Positions 1-5,849 of a DNA stretch of 6,046 nucleotides are shown here, piece after piece (the stretch's first letter is position 1; each line of letters starts with the position of its first letter). The position numbers were made by a program, and so were the translations under genes. This DNA comes from Bacteroidota bacterium (lineage in GTDB: Bacteria > Bacteroidota > Bacteroidia > Flavobacteriales_F > PHOS-HE28), in NCBI GenBank assembly GCA_023430945.1, contig JAEYYE010000086.1, positions 1 to 6,046 of the forward strand, given 5' to 3'. Below the pieces are notes generated by a model. The model made no database searches, was not told the origin of the DNA, and saw only the letters and a program-made list of their open reading frames with translations.

Positions 1-361
1 GGCTCAGATCGATGATGGTTACCCCGCCATTCTCCGCTTCGGTGGTGATGTACGCATGATCGCCCCACACCTTCACTTCACGCCAGATGGACGGTGGCCC
101 AGGCACAAAGAAGATCTCCTGTGGATCGGCCGGATCGGCCAGGCTCACCACCGAAACACCGCCGGGATCGTTCGAACTGCCGTTCACGCCCACGATCGCA
201 TATTCGATCCCGGTCTCGTCGGTATAACCCCACAGGTTGCTCAGATCGGAATTCCGCAGATCCTGGAAATCCAGCTTCCCCACGAAATCGATGTTGTACT
301 GGGCCCGGGATCCAGCGTGGAGAAAAGTGAAGAGAAAGAGAAGGGGAAGCGTACGGATCAT
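1..361 (-). CDS. Choice-of-anchor B family secreted protein, N-terminal part (runs off the window)
   Basis: This minus-strand reading frame begins at the ATG at 361-359 and stays open to the window edge, giving 120 codons of a longer gene. Residues 1-20 form a signal peptide: an Arg near the start, a Leu/Phe-rich core, and a likely cut after SRA. The mature part reads SNLWGY (41-46), EYAIVGVNG (53-61), then GVSVVSLADPADP (68-80), PGPPSIWREVKVWG (87-100), HAYITTE (102-108) and GVTIIDLS (113-120). These match the start of choice-of-anchor B family proteins, whose LVIVD-like blades probably form a beta-propeller. Such proteins are exported, and in Bacteroidota they often end in a T9SS sorting domain, but that end lies outside the window. 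The biochemical role of the family is unknown to me. The gene is divergent from the T9SS surface protein gene at 530. Family assignment is fairly sure from the LWGY/EYAIVG/SIWR pattern. Confidence 0.85.
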   Translation of the reverse strand, partial: MIRTLPLLFLFTFLHAGSRAQYNIDFVGKLDFQDLRNSDLSNLWGYTDETGIEYAIVGVNGSSNDPGGVSVVSLADPADPQEIFFVPGPPSIWREVKVWGDHAYITTEAENGGVTIIDLS

Positions 362-365
362 TGTA

Positions 366-373
366 CAAAGTAA
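366..373 (-). promoter_or_regulatory. Candidate Bacteroidota -7 element (TTACTTTG)
   Basis: Read on the minus strand this is TTACTTTG, matching five of the six fixed positions of the Bacteroidota -7 consensus TAnnTTTG. It lies only 4 nt upstream of the ATG at 361, so transcription would begin at or next to the start codon. No TTG was seen at the expected -33 distance, so the call rests on the -7 element alone. Confidence 0.35.
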
Positions 374-486
374 GATGATCACAGGCCACCCGGGTGTTCC
401 GCAGGATGCCTCAAAAGTGCCGATGCTTGGGATCCACGGTAATGCCACGCGGAAATCCGACATTTGCAGCGCCGCAGCCCATTCCG

Positions 487-498
487 GGCCGATCGGCC
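487..498. repeat. 12-bp perfect palindrome GGCCGATCGGCC in the divergent gap
   Basis: GGCCGATCGGCC is its own reverse complement. It lies in the 168-bp gap (362-529) between the divergent choice-of-anchor B and T9SS genes, just upstream of the candidate -7 element at 503-510. It could be a regulator site, but the related string GATCGGCC also appears inside the neighbouring gene near 124-141, so it may only reflect the GATC-rich composition. The rest of the gap shows no gene, RNA or terminator. Confidence 0.3.
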
Positions 499-502
499 AT
501 AT

Positions 503-510
503 TAACTTAG
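503..510 (+). promoter_or_regulatory. Candidate Bacteroidota -7 element (TAACTTAG)
   Basis: TAACTTAG matches five of six fixed positions of TAnnTTTG. It stands 7 nt before an in-frame ATT (518) and 19 nt before the in-frame TTG (530) of the T9SS surface protein. No convincing -33 TTG was found. Its location directly ahead of a large open frame is the main support. Confidence 0.3.
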
Positions 511-529
511 TATCCGCATTTACATCGTC

Positions 530-3310
530 TTGGTACAACGCATTACACGGAAGGCCGTTGCGGCCTGCATCCTCGTTCTATCCCTCGTGGCACCGCGAAC
601 GTCCTGTGCGCAGTTCGCCGAACCCCAAACGCTCTCCACCGATGGATCACTTCCGCGCTTGCAGCCGATCGATCTTGACAACGATGGCGACATGGATCTG
701 GTGGGTTTCTTCGGCGGTGACCAATTCAAATGGGCGCAGAACGATGGCTCCGGCACGTTGGCCGCGTTCGCTCCTGCGATCACCACAGGACCGGTAAGTG
801 CACATGTGTTCGGTGATACCGATGGGAATGGAACGCCGGACCTGGTCTATGTTTCCACCGGCAATACGATCCGGATCGCCACTTCGGCCGGCGGCACCTT
901 CGCTGCACCGATCGATGTTACGTCCCTGCCGGGTGAAGCCGGCCGCATCGCGCTTTCCGACCTGAACGGTGACGGTGCCCCGGAGATCATTGTTTCGGTG
1001 AACACGGGATCCACTTCGCGGATCGCCAGCCTTGTGAACGACGGAGGAAATTTCGGTGCACCCGGCTTCATTTCCGACGAGATCGAAGGCGGCGCTTCGA
1101 CCATATTGCTCGCCGGCGCGATCGATGAATTCCCGGGGAACGACGTGCTCTTCATGAACTCCCAGAACGCCATGATCGGGTTGATGAACGTGAACGGCGA
1201 TGCAAGTGAATGGCAGCAGATGCCCCTCTTCTACCTGTTCGATTACCAGTTCGTGGATCCGCAACTGATCGATATCGACCAGGATGGTGATCTCGATATC
1301 GCGGAAGCGCACCAGACGGTGATCCAGTGGGCCGAGAACCGGCTTAGCGAGAACATTCCGTTCAACGAATTCACCATACGCGTGATCGAGCCGGTGATGA
1401 CCGCCGGGGTGGGACACTTCGCCGACCTGGGTTGCGCTGAAGGTGCTTCCGTGGTTTACGTTCCTTCGGATCCCAGCCTTCCCGTGCGCTGGACCACCTA
1501 CGTGGAAAGCGTCGCGCGGTTCGTGCCGAAGGAGGATCTGCCGGAAGTGGCGCGCGGACAGCAAGTGATCCTCACGGACATGAACGGGGACGGAAAAGCC
1601 GATCTGTTGATCCGCAATGGTACCGGCCTGCTTCTGCACCTGAACGAACTTCAACCAGCGACCACGCAGCTGGAATTGCCCGCGTTCGATACGGTTTGCG
1701 TGATCGGGCCGAGCATACCATTGCCCGATGCGATCCCTTCCAGCGGAACGTGGAGCGGCACGTGGGTCACCAACAACATGTTCCACCGAAGCAGTGTGGG
1801 CGGCACTTCCACCGTACCGCTCGCTTACACCTGGTATGAACCCGATGGCTGCCCCGTTGCGGGGCTTGCGAACATGCGCGTGATCACCGGGCCGCAGATC
1901 GAACCGTTCATCGGCCCGATCGTTTGCAGTGGCGACGGTCCTTTCCAGCTCACTTCCCAACCCCAGGCCACGCAATGGCAGGGTTTGTCGCCCGGCAACA
2001 TCCTCGATCTGGACAATTACAACGGCGAGCTCATCGTGGCACAATTCACCGATAACACGGGCGCGACCTGCAATTCGTTCATGGGCCCGCTGAATGTCTG
2101 GAACACCGTGCCGGCCGAGATCGTGGAGATCGATACGTTGTGCATCAATTCCGGCATACAGACGATCAGTGCACAACTCCCATGGCCGGACAATACCTGG
2201 AGCGGCGATATAAGCGGGACCGCCGGTGATGCTGCGCTGTTCGACCCATCGATCGGCGCTGGCGTATATACCGTTCACCTGGACCGCCAGCCGATCGGGC
2301 CACAGCAATGCGCCAACAACGATTCGATCGTGATCGTGGTGAACGATGTGATACCGCAGATCGATATGATGGAGCCGGAAGCCTTCTGTACGAGCACCAG
2401 TTCCATCGATCTGCAGCAGTTCGCCCAACCTGCGGGTGGCATCTGGTCCGGGCCGGGCGTTGCAGGTGGCGTGCTGCTCCCGTTCATCGCAGGTCCGGGA
2501 ATACATCCGCTCAGCTATTCCGTGTACTCAGGAGGCTGCTCCGCCACGGCGACCACATCGATCGAACTTGCGAGCACCGTTGATATCACGCATGAAAGCG
2601 GCCTGCTCAGCTTTTGCATCGACCAGGATCCCGTGGAACTTGCTGCTTCCCCTGCCGACGGTGAATGGAGCGCTCCCGTGCAGGCCGACGGCACGTTCGA
2701 CCCGGCTGCGGCAGGCGTTGGTGAACATGCGATCGTTTACGTGTATACCGATCCGAACGGCTGCATGCTGGTGAATCCACCGCTATCGATCTCGGTCCAC
2801 GAAGAACAAACCATCCCGGTGATCTCGCCGGTGGAATTGCTCTGCATCACCGATCAGCCGGTGGAGATAACGGGAACCCCTGCAGGCATCTGGTCCGGTG
2901 CGGTGGAAGGGATCGGGACCTCGGTGATGTTCGACCCGGCCATGATCGGCGAAGGCACCTGGCAGGTCTCGCTCACAGCCGAGGAAGAAGGAAGTTGTGC
3001 CGGTACGACAACGATCGACGTAGTGGTTGATGTATGTACATCGATCGGCGATCAGCAAATGAGCGAAGTGATCGTGATCTCACCGAACCCGACGAACGGC
3101 CTCGCCCTGATGGATGTCCGGATCGAAGGCCCGGTGAAATGGATGCTGTTCGATGCCGCCGGAAGAATGGTGCCTGGATCGGAGAACGTGCTCACCGGCC
3201 CGGCAATGAAGTCGCTCGATCTTTCCAGCCTTGCCAATGGCGTGTACCACCTGCGCGCAGTGGCCGGTGATCGCGTGCATCACATCGAACTGATCAAGGC
3301 CGATCGTTAG
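530..3310 (+). CDS. T9SS-exported surface protein with FG-GAP/VCBS repeats and Ig-like modules
   Basis: This 926-residue protein is predicted to be exported through the Sec and type IX systems to the cell surface or medium. Residues 1-27 are a signal peptide ending TSCA/Q. Five calcium-binding DxDxDG-type loops of the FG-GAP/VCBS kind follow at about 48-58, 95-106, 144-154, 248-258 and 350-360, typical of a beta-propeller. From about 385 to 835 there are divergent Ig-like modules marked by a Cys near the start, G-x-W-S-G or a variant (406-410, 556-559, 637-641, 711-714, 786-790), FDP (571, 723, 801) and a later Cys. The last 78 residues are a type A T9SS sorting domain: SPNPTNG (851-857) and DLSSLANGVYHLRA (897-910). 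The start is uncertain: there is no ATG or GTG before the signal peptide, so the TTG at 530 is chosen, with the ORF open back to 506. Binding or adhesion is plausible; no enzymatic domain is visible. Confidence 0.88.
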   Translation: MVQRITRKAVAACILVLSLVAPRTSCAQFAEPQTLSTDGSLPRLQPIDLDNDGDMDLVGFFGGDQFKWAQNDGSGTLAAFAPAITTGPVSAHVFGDTDGNGTPDLVYVSTGNTIRIATSAGGTFAAPIDVTSLPGEAGRIALSDLNGDGAPEIIVSVNTGSTSRIASLVNDGGNFGAPGFISDEIEGGASTILLAGAIDEFPGNDVLFMNSQNAMIGLMNVNGDASEWQQMPLFYLFDYQFVDPQLIDIDQDGDLDIAEAHQTVIQWAENRLSENIPFNEFTIRVIEPVMTAGVGHFADLGCAEGASVVYVPSDPSLPVRWTTYVESVARFVPKEDLPEVARGQQVILTDMNGDGKADLLIRNGTGLLLHLNELQPATTQLELPAFDTVCVIGPSIPLPDAIPSSGTWSGTWVTNNMFHRSSVGGTSTVPLAYTWYEPDGCPVAGLANMRVITGPQIEPFIGPIVCSGDGPFQLTSQPQATQWQGLSPGNILDLDNYNGELIVAQFTDNTGATCNSFMGPLNVWNTVPAEIVEIDTLCINSGIQTISAQLPWPDNTWSGDISGTAGDAALFDPSIGAGVYTVHLDRQPIGPQQCANNDSIVIVVNDVIPQIDMMEPEAFCTSTSSIDLQQFAQPAGGIWSGPGVAGGVLLPFIAGPGIHPLSYSVYSGGCSATATTSIELASTVDITHESGLLSFCIDQDPVELAASPADGEWSAPVQADGTFDPAAAGVGEHAIVYVYTDPNGCMLVNPPLSISVHEEQTIPVISPVELLCITDQPVEITGTPAGIWSGAVEGIGTSVMFDPAMIGEGTWQVSLTAEEEGSCAGTTTIDVVVDVCTSIGDQQMSEVIVISPNPTNGLALMDVRIEGPVKWMLFDAAGRMVPGSENVLTGPAMKSLDLSSLANGVYHLRAVAGDRVHHIELIKADR

Positions 3311-3927
3311 GCGGTGGCCGCCATGAGGCCACGCACGCGATCGATCTCTTGCGGATCGATGGTATGCTGCCTGCCGGGGAATACATCCAGGGTGACCTTT
3401 GCTCCCATCGCCTCCAGGATCTCCATGGTCTCCTTGGATCGCGCCAGCGGCACATGCGGATCATCGTCGCTGTTGCTCAGGTAAACCGGCGTTCCGGCAA
3501 GGTCGCCGTTGTAACCGGCACGATCGAGATCTTCGCCGATCAGGCCACCGGTGAACGCATAGATACCGCCGTAACCATTCGGGGTGCGTGCTACCACTTC
3601 CGTGGTGAGGCAGGCACCCTGCGAAAAGCCCATCACATGGATGTGATCGAACGGGATGTGCGCGTTCACTTCACCGATCAGCCGTTGCACCACACCGATC
3701 GCACTGCCGAGCCATGGCTCGTTCTTCTCACGCGGCGCCATGAAGCTGAAGGGGTACCAGGTGGAATTCGCCGCCAGCGGCGCGGCCAGATGCCATTCCT
3801 TGTTCACGAACCGTTGTGCCAGATCGAGCATGTCCTGCGGCGTGCCTCCGCGGCCGTGCAGCAGGATCATCGCGTGGTCCGCATCCTGCAGGGATGCGCC
3901 TCGTGAAATGATCTTGTAGGGATGCAT
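3307..3927 (-). CDS. mhqD: Phospholipase/carboxylesterase-family alpha/beta hydrolase (MhqD-like)
   Basis: This 206-residue protein has the usual length of the PF02230 phospholipase/carboxylesterase (Abhydrolase_2) family. It has no signal peptide and should be cytoplasmic. The oxyanion-loop motif HGRGG is at 24-28, the nucleophile elbow GFSQG at 100-104 (Ser102), the acid in DDDPHVP at 154-160 (probably Asp156), and the catalytic His in GRQHTI (His188). All triad residues are present, so it is probably active on an ester; the substrate is unknown. The ATG at 3927 overlaps the TGA of the upstream dioxygenase gene, which indicates one transcript and coupled translation. In Bacillus subtilis the equivalent pair mhqO-mhqD is induced by hydroquinone- and catechol-type stress, which suggests a detoxification role here. 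Its TAA (3309-3307) overlaps the TAG of the convergent T9SS gene. The family is sure; the symbol rests on gene context. Confidence 0.9.
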   Translation of the reverse strand: MHPYKIISRGASLQDADHAMILLHGRGGTPQDMLDLAQRFVNKEWHLAAPLAANSTWYPFSFMAPREKNEPWLGSAIGVVQRLIGEVNAHIPFDHIHVMGFSQGACLTTEVVARTPNGYGGIYAFTGGLIGEDLDRAGYNGDLAGTPVYLSNSDDDPHVPLARSKETMEILEAMGAKVTLDVFPGRQHTIDPQEIDRVRGLMAATA

Positions 3928-3929
3928 CA
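3925..3929 (-). other. TGATG stop-start overlap linking the dioxygenase and hydrolase genes
   Basis: On the minus strand the dioxygenase TGA (3929-3927) and the hydrolase ATG (3927-3925) share one base. This is the classic arrangement for termination-reinitiation, so the downstream hydrolase is likely made by ribosomes finishing the dioxygenase, in a near-fixed ratio. Confidence 0.8.
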
Positions 3930-4883
3930 GTCCTGGAATTTTGAAAGTTCTACCGTGATCGGGGCGAGCTGTTCCTCGATCTTACTCCTTTGCGGCTCCG
4001 CCCAGGCAGGCAGCTTCAACGCCGATCCCAACTTCTCCCGCGATTCATCGACCGTGAAACCCGGTGGCTCGGTTGCGATCTCGAAAAGAACACCGCCCGG
4101 CTCGCGGAAATAGATCGACCGGAAATACTGGCGATCCATCACCGGGGTAACCTGCAGGCCGATCGCCGACAACCGATCGCGCAATGCGGCCTGATCGGCA
4201 TCGCCGGGTGTGGAAAAGGCCACGTGGTGCACCGTGCCGCTACCTGCGAGACCACGCATTTCGTGCGGGCTGCAAACAATATCCACGATGGAGCCGGGCC
4301 GATCCCCGACTGAAAAACGGAACCGATCGCTTCCTTCCCGTCCGGCACGATACCCCAGTTGTTCGCTGAGCAGCGCGGCGGTGGGCTCCGGCCTGTCCAG
4401 GCTGAGCACCACGCCATGGAAACCCTTGATCGCATGCTCCGGTGCCACGGGCCCAAGACGGTTGCCGGAACGCCGATCGGCGGGAGCCTCGACCAACTCA
4501 AGGTTGAGCCCATCGTGATCCTCGAATGAAATGAAGACCTCGCCGCCCAACCGCTGTTGCGGGCCTTTCACCGGAATGTTGAAGCGCGCGAGCCGCGCCA
4601 CCCAGTGATCGATGGAACCTTCGGGTACGGCGAACATGGTGACCGTGAGCTGGCCTTTGCCCGGCCGGCCGCGCGCCAGGTCCTCGTATGGAAAGAAGGT
4701 GATGATCGAACCCGGTGAACCTGCCTCATCGCCAAAATAGAGATGATGCACACCGGGCGCGTCGAAATTCACCGTGCGCTTCACCAGCCGCAGACCGAGA
4801 ACACCGGCATAGAGATCCACGTTCCGCTGGGCGCTGGAAGAAAGCGCGGTGACATGATGGATACCTGTGATCTGGCCGGACAT
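3927..4883 (-). CDS. mhqO: Ring-cleaving dioxygenase, VOC superfamily (MhqO-like)
   Basis: This 318-residue cytoplasmic protein belongs to the two-domain VOC (glyoxalase/extradiol dioxygenase) proteins annotated as ring-cleaving dioxygenases, which are thought to open hydroquinone- or catechol-like rings using a divalent metal. The first domain starts GIHHVTAL (7-14) and holds LYAGVLGLRLVKRTVNFD (24-41), with HDGLNLELV at 123-131. The second starts GFHGVVLSL (154-162) and continues with GTVHHVAF (216-223), YFREPGGVLFEIATEPPGF (258-276). A His of HHVAF (219/220) and Glu268 are the expected C-terminal metal ligands, with a His of GIHH (9/10) as a further candidate. The ATG at 4883 is preferred over a TTG eight codons upstream at 4907, because family members usually begin close to the GIHH motif and a -7-like element lies between the two. 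It is the first gene of an operon with the MhqD-like hydrolase. No MarR-type regulator such as MhqR is in the window. Confidence 0.88.
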   Translation of the reverse strand: MSGQITGIHHVTALSSSAQRNVDLYAGVLGLRLVKRTVNFDAPGVHHLYFGDEAGSPGSIITFFPYEDLARGRPGKGQLTVTMFAVPEGSIDHWVARLARFNIPVKGPQQRLGGEVFISFEDHDGLNLELVEAPADRRSGNRLGPVAPEHAIKGFHGVVLSLDRPEPTAALLSEQLGYRAGREGSDRFRFSVGDRPGSIVDIVCSPHEMRGLAGSGTVHHVAFSTPGDADQAALRDRLSAIGLQVTPVMDRQYFRSIYFREPGGVLFEIATEPPGFTVDESREKLGSALKLPAWAEPQRSKIEEQLAPITVELSKFQD

Positions 4884-4889
4884 GCGTTC

Positions 4890-4897
4890 CGAATATA
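4890..4897 (-). promoter_or_regulatory. Candidate -7 element of the dioxygenase-hydrolase operon (TATATTCG)
   Basis: Minus-strand TATATTCG matches five of six fixed positions of TAnnTTTG and ends 6 nt before the ATG at 4883. If real, the transcript starts too late to include the alternative TTG at 4907, which supports the shorter protein. No -33 TTG was found at the usual spacing. Confidence 0.35.
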
Positions 4898-4981
4898 GCT
4901 CTGGCAAGGGCCGATCGATACCCTGACAGAACAGAATGGCATGGCTGGATGTGGGTGAAGGATAGGAATGGAAACCCCGGA

Positions 4982-5035
4982 AGCCGCCCTCACCCGCTCA
5001 TACCTTTATCAAGAAGAAGGAGGATCCTGGCGGCT
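4982..5035. repeat. Inverted repeat AGCCGCC/GGCGGCT bounding a 40-nt segment
   Basis: AGCCGCC (4982-4988) and GGCGGCT (5029-5035) are perfect 7-bp inverted arms around 40 nt that include the 8-bp palindrome AGGATCCT (5021-5028). The segment is non-coding and sits beside the TTCGACTTCGCTCAGGA repeat, so both may belong to one short dispersed element. With no T-tract after the right arm it does not look like a terminator. Confidence 0.4.
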
Positions 5036-5044
5036 GAGGAAGTG

Positions 5045-5068
5045 GGATCCTTCGACTTCGCTCAGGAT
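5045..5068. repeat. Dispersed-type short repeat with TTCGACTTCGCTCAGGA core
   Basis: The core TCCTTCGACTTCGCTCAGGA (5048-5067) is a string I recognise as recurring in intergenic DNA of many bacterial genomes; when falsely translated it gives SFDFAQD. Here ATCCT (5047-5051) and AGGAT (5064-5068) are complementary ends that can form an imperfect hairpin. A second GGATCCT lies at 5022-5028. Only one copy of the core is in the window, so its repeat status rests on recollection, not on copies seen here. Confidence 0.55.
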
Positions 5069-5093
5069 AAATACCTGACTTGGCGCGGGAGCG

Positions 5094-5109
5094 ATCGCGT
5101 GCACGCGAT
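5094..5109. repeat. 16-bp perfect palindrome, possible operator
   Basis: ATCGCGTGCACGCGAT is identical to its reverse complement over all 16 bases. It lies in the divergent intergenic region, 46 nt before the ATG of the repeat protein (5156) and about 210 nt before the dioxygenase start. Its size and symmetry suit a dimeric regulator. It has no T-tract, which argues against a terminator. Whether it controls either gene is inference. Confidence 0.45.
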
Positions 5110-5142
5110 GGCTGACGGGGCACGCCCAAAAAAAATTGGATA

Positions 5143-5150
5143 TAACTTGG
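5143..5150 (+). promoter_or_regulatory. Candidate -7 element (TAACTTGG) with upstream A-tract
   Basis: TAACTTGG matches five of six fixed positions of TAnnTTTG and ends 5 nt before the ATG at 5156. A run of eight A residues lies at 5128-5135, just upstream. No Shine-Dalgarno sequence is visible before this ATG. The match is weak alone, but the position repeats that seen at the other genes of the window. Confidence 0.35.
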
Positions 5151-5155
5151 CTGTG

Positions 5156-5770
5156 ATGATCCGCCGCGTACTGCTATCCGCCATGCTCGTTCTACCCATC
5201 TGGCTGAGCGGGCAGGCGATGCGGAACAGTTATGTGATCAAACCAATACCGTGTGCGCGTGACAACATCTACGGTATTGCGATCGGGCCGATCGGATCGG
5301 AAAGTGTATGCTCACCGGCGAATCTGAAACGCTCGCATGGCATCAACCTGCAGATCATCGGGAACGGGATCTTCCAGCCGTTCACGATCGGAAGGAATGA
5401 ACCCGATGTTTTGAACGCCAATCCGGCCAGCGTTACCAGCGAATCGCAACACAACGGCCTGCTGCTGTCGGTATTCGGTACACGTACAACGGTGGTGAAC
5501 GGAATTTCGATCTCCGGCTGGATGAGCGCATTGGAATGCGTGAACGGAATTTCTTTGGATCTGATCTGGACCCGTACCTTGGAATTGAACGGTGCATCCA
5601 TCGCCATGGTGAACGAGGTTGAAAAGATGCGCGGCGTGCAGATCGGGTTGATCAACCGGAGCCGCCGCGGCAATGGTGTGCAGATCGGGCTTTGGAACAG
5701 AAATGAACGTGGCGCGATGCCGCTGCTTAATTGGAACTTCGGGAAGGCAACGGCGATCGCGGGACAGTAG
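5156..5770 (+). CDS. Exported protein with 14-15-residue NGxxIxL-type repeats (LA_2272-like)
   Basis: This is a 204-residue protein of unknown function. Residues 1-21 form a signal peptide (MIRR, then a Leu-rich core, cut near SGQA), with no lipobox Cys. The body carries a short repeat of the form [N/H/R]-G-[I/V/L/A]-x-[I/L]-x-[I/L/M], at about residues 61, 100, 115, 130, 145, 159 and 173; the last five steps are 15, 15, 15, 14 and 14 residues. The best copies are RGVQIGLIN and NGVQIGLWN, followed by a PLLNWNFG tail. The regular period suggests stacked beta-strands, as a solenoid or outer-membrane sheet. The pattern resembles LA_2272-type surface repeat proteins, a moderate-confidence match from memory. 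The ORF extends upstream to 4949, but the ATG at 5156 is chosen because it places the signal peptide at the N-terminus and the upstream codons cross repeat DNA. It is divergent from the dioxygenase operon. Confidence 0.75.
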   Translation: MIRRVLLSAMLVLPIWLSGQAMRNSYVIKPIPCARDNIYGIAIGPIGSESVCSPANLKRSHGINLQIIGNGIFQPFTIGRNEPDVLNANPASVTSESQHNGLLLSVFGTRTTVVNGISISGWMSALECVNGISLDLIWTRTLELNGASIAMVNEVEKMRGVQIGLINRSRRGNGVQIGLWNRNERGAMPLLNWNFGKATAIAGQ

Positions 5771-5796
5771 CCGTGCGATCGGCTTGAGCAACGGTG

Positions 5797-5827
5797 TTAG
5801 CATGGCAGACGGCTTCTTCTATCTTTG
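5797..5827 (+). promoter_or_regulatory. Bacteroidota-type promoter ahead of the lipoprotein gene
   Basis: TATCTTTG at 5820-5827 is a complete match to the TAnnTTTG -7 consensus. A partial -33 match (TTAG, 5797-5800, for TTG) lies about 20 nt upstream, the expected spacing. Transcription would begin around 5832-5835, so the ATG codons at 5835 and 5850 remain usable but the in-frame ATG at 5802 does not. This suggests the lipoprotein gene is transcribed on its own even though it follows the repeat-protein gene on the same strand. Confidence 0.6.
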
Positions 5828-5849
5828 GCAGCCCATGCGGCTGATCCAC

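Noticed and set aside
56..389. Several overlapping open frames of 78-105 codons on both strands
   Set aside because: They are shadows of the choice-of-anchor B gene on the minus strand, whose translation matches that family and begins with a signal peptide.
237..797. A 186-codon plus-strand frame spanning the divergent gap
   Set aside because: It overlaps two real genes, and its sequence is low-complexity Arg/Ser/Pro with no family resemblance.
647..2506. A 619-codon open frame on the minus strand, opposite the T9SS gene
   Set aside because: Its product is rich in His, Arg and Asp with no recognisable domain or signal peptide. It mirrors the codon bias of the plus-strand gene, which has clear domains and a sorting signal.
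4883..4907. TTG start at 4907 for the dioxygenase
   Set aside because: The extra eight residues are not typical of the family, and a promoter-like element lies between the TTG and the ATG at 4883.
5117..5135. GGGC-AC-GCCC next to an A-run, resembling a terminator
   Set aside because: The loop is too short, and in either direction the T-tract is not on the 3' side of the stem.
4949..5155. N-terminal extension of the repeat protein to an upstream ATG
   Set aside because: The added residues translate an intergenic repeat, including the false SFDFAQD string, and would bury the signal peptide.
5770..5783. Possible terminator hairpin GCCG/CGGC after the repeat-protein gene
   Set aside because: The stem is only 4 bp and no T-tract follows.
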